This document shows positions 47,401-55,246 of a DNA stretch of 55,246 bases, piece by piece. The notes under the pieces are model-generated. The model was not told where the DNA came from. It saw only the letters and a program-made list of their open reading frames with translations, and ran no database searches. The stretch is from assembly GCA_009733775.1 (NCBI GenBank), contig WOGZ01000228.1, positions 1-55,246 of the forward strand, read 5' to 3'. Position 1 is the stretch's first letter; each line of letters opens with the position of its first letter. A program made the position numbers and the translations under genes. The DNA is from Alectoria sarmentosa. Its lineage: Eukaryota; Ascomycota; Lecanoromycetes; Lecanorales; Parmeliaceae.

Positions 47401-50400
47401 CCCGGCCCGTAGATGGACACGATCGATCCCTGTCTGGTGCTCGACGCTGGTGAACTACCAACGCTCAGGAGTCCCCCAGAAGACTGGCTTGGTCTACGAT
47501 CCTGGAAGTCTTCTAGCTTGCCCAGCTCCTCGTGCTCATCAGGTGTTGACGCTGGAACGGGAGTAGTCTCGGAACTACTTGGCTGCGCGTCTGCTTGAGC
47601 CGGGGCAAGTGCTGTCGCCGGCTTTGGAAAAGTCTCCAGAACATTCGAGGAGACGTTTAATGTATCCAGGCGGTAGCAGAACCATAGCTCTCCTGGAAGC
47701 TTCTTAAGGTTACATTCCCGAATGTCTAGAAAGTGCAGCTCCTGGAGGTGGCCGATCGTCGCGGGTAAGCTACTTAGCGGATTCCTTGCGATGCTCAAGT
47801 ACTCCAGCCTTTGAAGTCTATAAACTTGATTGGAGAGGGTTGAAAAATGATTTTTGTCCAGGTTCAGTTTTGTGAGATTTTTCATTCTCTCAAATATGCT
47901 GTCGTCCAATTGTGAGATTTTTGCCGAGGCGAGGTTCAGCGAAGTCAAACTTGGCACAGGTGCCTTCAAATCAAATCGGGTTATGGGATTGTGATCGAGG
48001 TGAAGTAGACGGATCTGTTCAAAGCTACCTTCGAATTTGGAAATGACATTATGCCCTACCATGAGTTGTTCCAGCTTTGGAAGTTCGGCAAAAATATCAA
48101 TGCTGGTTAATCCATTGAACCGGAGGTCAATCTCCTTGAGGTTCTTAAGTTCCCTGAAATTTTCAGGGAATGAGCCGTGAAGCATGTTGTTAGTCGCCCA
48201 CAGTCTCTCCAGTGCAGTAAGTTGCCCTATTTTCGGTAAACATCTGACAGTATTGAAACTTATGTCAAGGTCGACAAGGCCTTTCAAGTCGCAGAGGAAA
48301 TCCGGAAACACTTCTATGTAGTTTGAGGAGAGGTTCAAACTCCGCAGTGACTGGAATTGACCGAAGTACGAAGGGAGGTGCTTTAGCTTGTTGTTGGACA
48401 TTTTGATGCTCACCAGACCAGGCAGCTTGTCTAGCTCTGCATGCTCAAGCTGCTCGAGGCGATTGTTAGATATGTCGAGGACGGTGAGTTTAGTTGCGAG
48501 ACTCAAACTTGCTGGTAGCTGCCAAGCCTCATTGCTAATATACCGAATTTCTCGAAGGTTGACGCAGCTCTGGATGAAGTCTTTTGGAACGTCGAGGGCA
48601 AGGTTGCGAGACAAGTTTAGATATACTATCTCGGCGGCTTTCTGATAGAGAGTGATAGGAATGGTGACCAGACTCCTGCCTGAAAGGTCAACATGACTGA
48701 ATTTTTGCATTTTACCGTGACCCGGTTCCGACTCTAGGCTGTAATACCCGCTGAGCTTGGTTGGTACAAAGGTAAACCGGCAAAGATAACTGTTGTCCTC
48801 CCGGCCGATTTCTTCGATCCGATCCGTACTATGGTATCCAGCTTGGTCGAGGAGCTTTTTTTGTATCGCAATTGGTCGTTCTCCTGGCGCGAGTTGTCTA
48901 TGGAGATCGTGTTTCCTCATGATGATTTGGTAATTGTCTAGGTCATCTTGCAGAAAAGATTTCTTGCCCAGGATCTGTAAAATTTCCGAAGCTGTGGTGT
49001 TGACACCCATAGACAAGGTAGCGAAGGTCGAGTCGATTCGAAAGACGCGTAGGCAATGCGCTGTACCATCGTCTTCGACTTTCTGGGGTATTCCAGCGTC
49101 GTCAATTTCTCGCAACCGTCCCAAATTCTCGTCACCAGCTTTCTTGACTGCCCACGAATCAGGAGCGTCCCAAGCTCCCGCACCACTCATTGTGTCGAGG
49201 TCTCTGAGCTCTTTCCGAGGCTCCTCTGGAATCGGGTCTCCAGTAAAGATGCCACCGTGGGGGGCAGTAGAAATAGAAGCTGTTGGGTCAACAATACCTG
49301 TCATATCATCCAGATTTGTGTCCAGGCTAAACAATGAATCACTGGCCACGGATGCGTTGCGTGCCTTGTCGGCATTTTTACCGCTATGACCTTCGTAACT
49401 AATCCCTCGCTTGGGTTTAGGAAATTTCCCGTGGCTATGTAGAAGTTTCGGTCCGGTCTCCTTCTTCGATATGGGAGATCCTGAGTCTCCACTCATATAG
49501 TCCGAGGCCTTAGCTGTCGAGCCACTGTCGAAAGTCGCAACGCTTCCTTGCCTGGGTTCTTTCTGGTTGGCCAACTCTGATTTGTAATTCTTGCTTTCGG
49601 CTGTGCTGTGGTGTAGAGAACTTGTAGACCCAGAGAGATGATGGAGTGGATTGAGTGAGTCATGGTGACCATGCTCTCCTTTGTGCCTCCGAAGTTTGTC
49701 TAGAAGGGAGCGCTTTCCTCCAGCTGCGCTGTGGGCTGGTGAGCGCTGACTGGGCATGGTTTCGCTACGGCTGACTGCACTGTTCGAACTTGGCGTCGGA
49801 CTGGTGCCGCGAAGGGGTAGGGTGTTGCGTGAAGACATGGGAGAAGATATCGAGTCTTTCAGCATCCGAACACTAGACACAGAGTCTTGTCTGTTGGTAA
49901 GAGGACGAATCGAATGGCCACTTCCTGTGTCCTTAGGTGGAGGCTTCGGAGGTTCCTCTTTACTCCGAGTGTGTCGGTGATGAGGGAGATGGAGTCGGAT
50001 GTGGTGATTATGAGCATGAGAGGGAGGCTCGCCATCCGCGTATCGCTGCTTGTCGAGGCCAGCTGGCGCTTGCCTAACAAGAGCATCACCATACTGTGAG
50101 ATTTCCTGTCATGAAATCTTGTTAGCAGCTCATCGTGACTTCCGAAACAGGACGAATCTCTGACGTTGTGGCTTTAAATGTCTGAGATCGCTACATCTGA
50201 CAGACCGACCCTTCGGAACCAGGAACGCATTTAGTTACACCGCGCAGAACAATAAGCAAATTTGCAGCAGCGGAGTGCTGAGGATTGTCATTCAAACACT
50301 TGCTAGAACAGTGAGGACTGAACGCATATTGCTACTGGATGACTGATATGGGGAGGACAGGGCAGTTTCCGTTAGAAGGCGAGTATATGCGGACTGCTTC

Positions 50401-51164
50401 ACGAACACACAAATATCTATGCCTACCTTGAAATCTTGGAACAGCCATGGGACCACATCACTTGAGGGCAGCGGAGTCCTTGGCCTGGAGCTGCTCGGAG
50501 ATATTGGCCGCCCCTCATCCCGACTGGCATGTCTAGAGCCATGCCGAGAGGACACTGTTTGCTCACGCTGCAGAGTGCTAGGTATGCTCGTGTCGGAGCT
50601 TCGTGGTGATTGCCGCCCTTCATCACCAAAGAACCCTGCTACCTTCTTATATGGTGTGCCCCTGCTGGTGCTAGTCTTTGATAGCGAGCTTTGGCTGTCA
50701 ATCGTGGTTGCACTGGCTAATGACGGTCTTCGGCCGTTGCTTAGAAACATTGGATCTGGCGACTCGCTATCGGCAGTACGCCCTGAGTCCGGACGAAATG
50801 ATGGCGATCGCTGAGCTTTTGACGAACCACCACTGAAAAAGCTGGAGGACGTGAGGCCGTGAGTGGACAAAGCTGGAAGCCCGTCGTCCATCCACGGTGC
50901 TATGTCGGCATTCGGAACCTCTCTTGAAGGTGGGCGCTTTGATACGGAGGGCATGGGTCCCTTTGCCACCTCCGACCTTTCCTTGTTGTGACGACAGTCC
51001 AGGTATGTGCCTTTGATCGCATCGGCAGGTGAAACGTCGTCTGGTGAGTCGGAGAAGAATGTCCCATTGCCTGCAACGATCGACGAATTCTTAGCGGCCC
51101 TAAGTAGAACCAACCCCGTCTTGTCAGCATTCGTTCCCTCATCCAGCGTACGCCTTGAGTACAT
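44489..51164 (-). CDS. Adenylate cyclase, Ras-associating/LRR/PP2C/cyclase type, about 2100 aa
   Basis: Makes cAMP from ATP at the plasma membrane; orthologue of Neurospora cr-1 and Magnaporthe MAC1. Exons (minus strand): 51164-50427, 50105-44706 and 44653-44489, 2101 codons with stop. Order: Ser/Pro-rich disordered N-terminus (about 1-590); Ras-associating domain (about 593-700); about 20 leucine-rich repeats (about 720-1350); PP2C-like domain (about 1400-1640, LYVANVGDAQAIL); class III catalytic domain (about 1715-1900) with metal Asp in FTDIKNST and in TEGDAFMVSF; and a conserved tail. The 321-nt first intron carries TGCTAAC. The last intron is read as GC-AG because only that joins TRIE to TCVSTLAVRNMVTPF. 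Using the GTAACA four bases later shifts frame to a stop at 44607. The start at 51164 is the least certain point; an in-frame ATG at 51362 also exists. Length fits the family. Confidence 0.93.
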
Positions 51165-53952
51165 GGTGGAAGATGAAAAAGGACATGGCGAGCATGGCCC
51201 CCAGATGATGAAGTTCCCATTTCGCTTCGTGTTATCTGCGGATCTTTCGCGATCATACTCATCGAAAGAGCTTACGGCCGTGTGCTCCCGGTGTTCGTGA
51301 TTAAGGATGACCAGTAGTAGGTAGGATTTCTTAGCAGAGTGCATAGCTAGTCCAGCACGCAAGAGGATGGGTGCTCCGGTAGACGTGAAGACGATGGCAG
51401 TGACTGAGCTGACTTACAAGTCTTTCTGGCTAGTATGGAGTTGCGGATGTGCTTTTCTCGAGCTCGCCTCGGGTGTGCCCATTATCTTGTCATGCAATCG
51501 CAGACCGCCTTTCTTAAAGCTCTCTGATGCATTCTTGGTCGTTGAGCTGTCCCTCTTAGTCATCGTCGGCGACCAGTATGGTGTGATACTGCAACGAAAG
51601 AGTACCAGTTACGCCCGGAAGGCAGGCCCAAGTCTGCGGACAAGGTACAAGCACATTGAGGGGGATGGCCTTTATGCCGGACAAGCGTGCCAGTCGTTGC
51701 TGCGGGAAAGCGGGCGAAGAAAGGGCCCCTTGTCGGTGAGCATCCGAAGGCTTGCAGAAGATTGAAGAAAGGTGTTTCAACGTAGCCTCACCAGACTGCG
51801 ACAGCTACTGCGACGAGACAATGATGGCAGGCTAAAGAGTGATTGTACCGAATGCATAGCCTGCTGGCATCTGGAGGAGTTCGCACCAAACACCAAATAA
51901 TGCGGAGAACAAGCTTGACCCTGTTCGGCTCTAGCCGCGGCATGAGCGCCAAAGTCACATGGAAAAGCAAACACCGAGGTAAGATCTTCAAGTACTTTTC
52001 TACGCTGCCACAAAAAAGAAAAAGCAAAATAGGTGGTAAAATCCCTTTGAACGTTGACAATGTGAAGTCCAAGCACGAGATTCGTGGCCATGAAGCACAC
52101 CGTTAGAGTTGTTTCTACACATCGATTGCCAGATCTTCGTGGCTTGTTATACGTACCCATGAGTCCACTAAATTGGGAGAATGCCAGTACCCAAGACTGC
52201 CACCTTTTCTGGCAGCTTGGCTGATGCTTTAGCAATCAGCCTTCTCTATTGGCCCTTGTTTTGACCTTATGCAGACGTGGAAACATGCCGGGCAGCCAAT
52301 TTGTCGCAAAAAAGAGAAAGTCTGTGGCGCCAAAACCCCGTCGATTTTGGGCATCAACTGGGACCAAGCTATTATTATTCATGATGGAAACCGCCGCAGT
52401 AAGAGCGTCAGACAGCTCAGGCATTTCTTCATTGATGAAAGTACATTGCATTGGAGACTATTCTTTACAGTGAGGAGTTGAATGACACGCAGATTGCCAA
52501 ACTAGGTGCCACAGGGCGCAACTGAACGGTCGAACTCATACTGTTGCTGAATCCCTCCATGATGGCTCCAGAGTCGCTACGGTCGTGGTTGGCGCTCGTT
52601 CCTTCATCCAGTGTCTCAAGTCGTCATTGAGACTGTAATTTCGTAATTGACCGCATTGAAAGGCTACAGCTCCTTGGAATTAGCGCGGATCGGACCGGTA
52701 GAAGAGTCAGGCTGTCAGATGAGAACTCTTCCATGTTTGCTTCCAAGGGATGAAAGCGCCATGACAATGGTCCTCGCTGTCACGAAAGCAATGCTCCAAA
52801 GAGGCCGTGAAGAGGTTCTTTACGGGTCGAAGTTGGGCTATTTATTGGCATATCCAAGAGAGCAGCCCAGCCAGCTGATGCCGATCAGGTCCTTCTTCAG
52901 TCGCATTTTTAAATCAATTTGCGTCTCTTTCGTATGCTCTGAATCACTTTCCAGTCCATTAAGTGGACTAATGACTCCCCTTCAAATTACCTCCATTCAA
53001 ATTCTCCATCTGTCATCTGGGATTCACCGTCCCGTTGCAAGGACCTCATCGAGCTTGTTCGATATGCCTCTTTTACTCGCGATCGATCTACTCTAGCACC
53101 TCCTCCGACGCTCTTTCAACCGACCGAGTATTGAAGGTATCTCTTTTCTCCTGCCATCATGTTGTAGGCGAGAAGGGATGCCGACTTGCAGGAATGATAT
53201 TCAATGCGAAATTTGTATCTGCGCGTTAATGCGGAGGAGAGGCTCGGATTCACATAGACTTAGCCAGGGCCGTGATGGTACATCTGCAGAAGAAATCGTT
53301 ATGCGAGCTCAGGTGATGACTTGGATGCTAGACTGTGGGAAGTCCTAGGGTGAACTTAATTCTTAGAGCAATATCAGTTCGGAGTTTGCACACAAGACGT
53401 CACTGCAAGGAAGCTTGATCTGGCACCAGCTGGTGATAGTACTGTGCAATGACTTATATTTGACGGGCGGCAGGTTGTGGGCAGGCAGAGACGTTGATGA
53501 TTGGGAATAATGGCATTGCTTCGACTGCCAAGTGCCAAGCATTTGGCTTCCCTCGTTTTTGACGGGGCAACGGGCGCTAATGCAAGCCCCGGTTTAGGTT
53601 TCCCTGCCGACAGATTTTTAGTAAACATTGCCAGCCAGCCAGCCCTCTCTTTTCCTGTCTCTCCTTTTGCGTCTCAGTACATACGGAATAAAATACATGG
53701 TCTCTACGACTAACACTCCAGCCACCGTAAAAAAGACTGAATTTCGTTCCCTGGATCACGTACTCGGTATACTCCGTGTGTCATTGCTAATAAATACCAA
53801 GTGGCTGGAGGAAAGTGCGGTGGAGAGGGATAATTTTTGGGATCAGTGTAGAGTATTATACACGACCAAATACTTCGGAAAGTCACCCTCCGCTCTATTT
53901 TACTCCAGCGTACTCTTCCCATTCTTTCTTGCCAACTCCCTATATCCACTAC
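51165..53952. other. Long region upstream of adenylate cyclase without a recognised gene
   Basis: 2.8 kb with only short frames. The longest (51777-52235 minus, 152 codons; 52647-53096 plus, 149 codons) show no recognisable motifs. Some of it is probably the long 5' leader and promoter of the cyclase gene. Confidence 0.6.
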
Positions 53953-54032
53953 CCATCCTCATCCTCATCCTCATCCTCATCCTCATCCTCATCCTCATCC
54001 TCATCCTCATCCTCATCCTCATCCTCATCCTC
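53953..54032 (+). repeat. CCTCAT hexanucleotide repeat
   Basis: About 13 tandem copies of CATCCT/CCTCAT, followed by T-rich sequence. It produces artefact frames such as poly-(Ser) or (Leu-Ile) on plus and Asp-Glu on minus. Confidence 0.95.
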
Positions 54033-54186
54033 ATTTTTATTATCATGGTCAATGGCACTCTTGCTATTACTGTTGTTTCTTGTAGCAGTATCAATCACCG
54101 TCATCATCATTGGTATTGTCATTGTTTCCTTTGTCATGCCTCATATTGTTATTGCTATTTTTGTTGTGATTTCTATGGTGGTGTAG

Positions 54187-54356
54187 ATCTTGCTGGGCTG
54201 CCTCCCAGTGGAGCTGGTCCAAGCAGAGAGCAGCATGCAATAGATGATGGTTTGGGGGTGGCGCCTCGGGGTGCTACTCTCATTGTGGCTCCTCTCTCTG
54301 TCCTGGATGCTGTGTGGGCACGAGAGCTTGCAAGCAAGGTAGTCGCGATCAAGTAA
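54187..54356 (+). pseudogene. Possible relic of an SNF2-type helicase
   Basis: A short frame reads ATLIVAPLSVLDAVWAREL, closely like the SNF2 helicase motif that follows the Walker A loop. The preceding residues (DDGLG) vaguely resemble the end of the GILADDMGLGKT loop without the lysine. The frame ends at 54356. With only about 20 matching residues this may be chance. Confidence 0.25.
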
Positions 54357-54702
54357 ATTGATCGATCAACCAATTAACCAATCATTGCATTGATCAATCA
54401 ATCAATCACTCAAGCAACCAATGAATTCATCAACTAATTAACCAATCATACCAGCGTCTGCTTGTCAAATGGGCAGCAGCTATGACATCATGCAGTAGTA
54501 AGATTGCTGCAAAGCTGGACAGTGTGGCTCATCAGACACAAAATGGGTGCAAATCTCCAATCTGTCTCCTTAATTGAGCTCAACGCAGACTCCATTGTAC
54601 CGAGAAGTCTGTACTGGACATATGCCACTGCATATCTCAAGCTACTCTGCCTAAGAAGTACTTTTGCCTTGCACCTGAGACTCCACAGACAGGGTATTGC
54701 AC

Positions 54703-55246
54703 CTATTCAGTAGGTCCCACATTTGGCACATGATAACGCAGGGAAATGCCACAAATGCGTCGCAAGCAGTTCATCTGCAAAACAGCCAAAGGGCTGATGT
54801 GTTGCTTCACAACAGCCCATGTTTCTTCAGAATACAACGGCACTGACATGACGATGCATTGAAAGAATTGCATTTTAACACAAGGTCAAAGCCCTAGAGA
54901 TCCAGATGCTGGCCCATCTGAATTGCTGGAAGGCACTATTTGCAGCAGCGACTCTATGTGTGATCTCAGCGTCTAACGTGCAGTCAGAGGTGAAAACACT
55001 GCCCAAGAACTTAGACTGGGAGACCACTTCTAACTGACCCCCTCGCAGCGTGATGACTGAATCTGCAGCTTGAGCTGCAGCATTTCTGCCAACAACCAGC
55101 ACTTTGGTCTTCTTAGTGCTGATTGTAAGTCCCCAGCGCAGAAATGTGGCATCCATAGTGGTGACAGCTACCCTGAGCTTCTCAGCGGTGTCACATGCCA
55201 AGGAAATGTCATCAGCATACATCAGAATCCACATCAGCACCTCCTC
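54703..55246 (-). mobile_element. Non-LTR retrotransposon (LINE) reverse transcriptase, frameshifted 3' part, runs off the window
   Basis: Minus strand, entering from the right edge. 55240-54875 encodes the reverse transcriptase palm with the catalytic YADD box (MYADDISLACDT), then GLTISTKKTKVLVVG and SKFLGSVFTSDCTLDAEI. The frame ends at 54875, but the adjacent frame from 54873 to 54703 continues with the expected downstream segment (FFQCIVMSVPLYSEETWAVV, LRRICGIS), so a single-base-type frameshift near 54874 broke the ORF. A stop at 54703-54705 follows. The copy is therefore dead at least here. Its 5' part lies outside the window. Confidence 0.88.

Noticed and set aside
53628..54356. 242-codon plus-strand frame with a poly-(Leu-Ile) run
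   Set aside because: Mostly translation of the CCTCAT repeat; only the last residues hint at a helicase relic.

Overview
This window is nuclear DNA from a filamentous ascomycete (Pezizomycotina). The reasons are many short GT-AG introns of about 45-85 bases with CTRAC-type branch sites, a Ras-associating/LRR/PP2C adenylate cyclase, a PilB-type eisosome protein, a Zn2Cys6 activator with a fungal-specific domain, and two long AT-rich blocks of the kind left by repeat-induced point mutation (RIP). I cannot name the species.

Layout. 1-1508 is the C-terminal part of a polyglutamine protein resembling the SWI/SNF-RSC subunit Ssr4. 1.5-6.2 kb holds no intact gene that I recognise, but has a secreted-protein pseudogene at 4480-5448 with two TA-type stop codons. 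6.3-7.9 kb is an AT-rich block. 8.3-29.5 kb looks like a secondary-metabolite gene cluster. It has two adenylation-thiolation-reductase (A-T-R, NRPS-like) enzymes, at 8319-11919 (-) and 16346-19881 (+). It also has an aldo-keto reductase (13593-14855), a secreted GMC oxidoreductase (20827-22812), a Zn2Cys6 regulator (25069-27291) and a zinc alcohol dehydrogenase (28272-29387). A consistent chemistry is that each A-T-R enzyme activates a carboxylic acid, loads it on its carrier domain and releases an aldehyde. The aldo-keto reductase or alcohol dehydrogenase could then reduce it, and the exported GMC enzyme could oxidise an alcohol product. No PKS, terpene synthase, P450 or dedicated transporter lies between them, so the acid must come from elsewhere.

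29.96-39.28 kb is bounded by a 38-bp inverted repeat with 37/38 identity, and TA lies next to both ends. Inside are a tRNA-like stretch, a poly-T tract within a 17-bp inverted repeat, a 6.3-kb AT-rich core, and an intron-dense glutamine-dependent NAD+ synthetase gene. That gene keeps its whole glutaminase domain but breaks off just after the start of the synthetase domain. I read the island as a mutated mobile element or foldback insertion carrying a captured gene fragment.

39.8-51.2 kb is conserved housekeeping territory: pilB (with a start codon apparently split by an intron), an MFS transporter and the 2100-residue adenylate cyclase. 51.2-55.2 kb is gene-poor and ends in a frameshifted non-LTR retrotransposon running off the edge.

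Intron-exon structures were worked out by hand from reading frame, splice sites and family resemblance. Each spliced model given sums to a whole number of codons, but none has been checked against transcripts.
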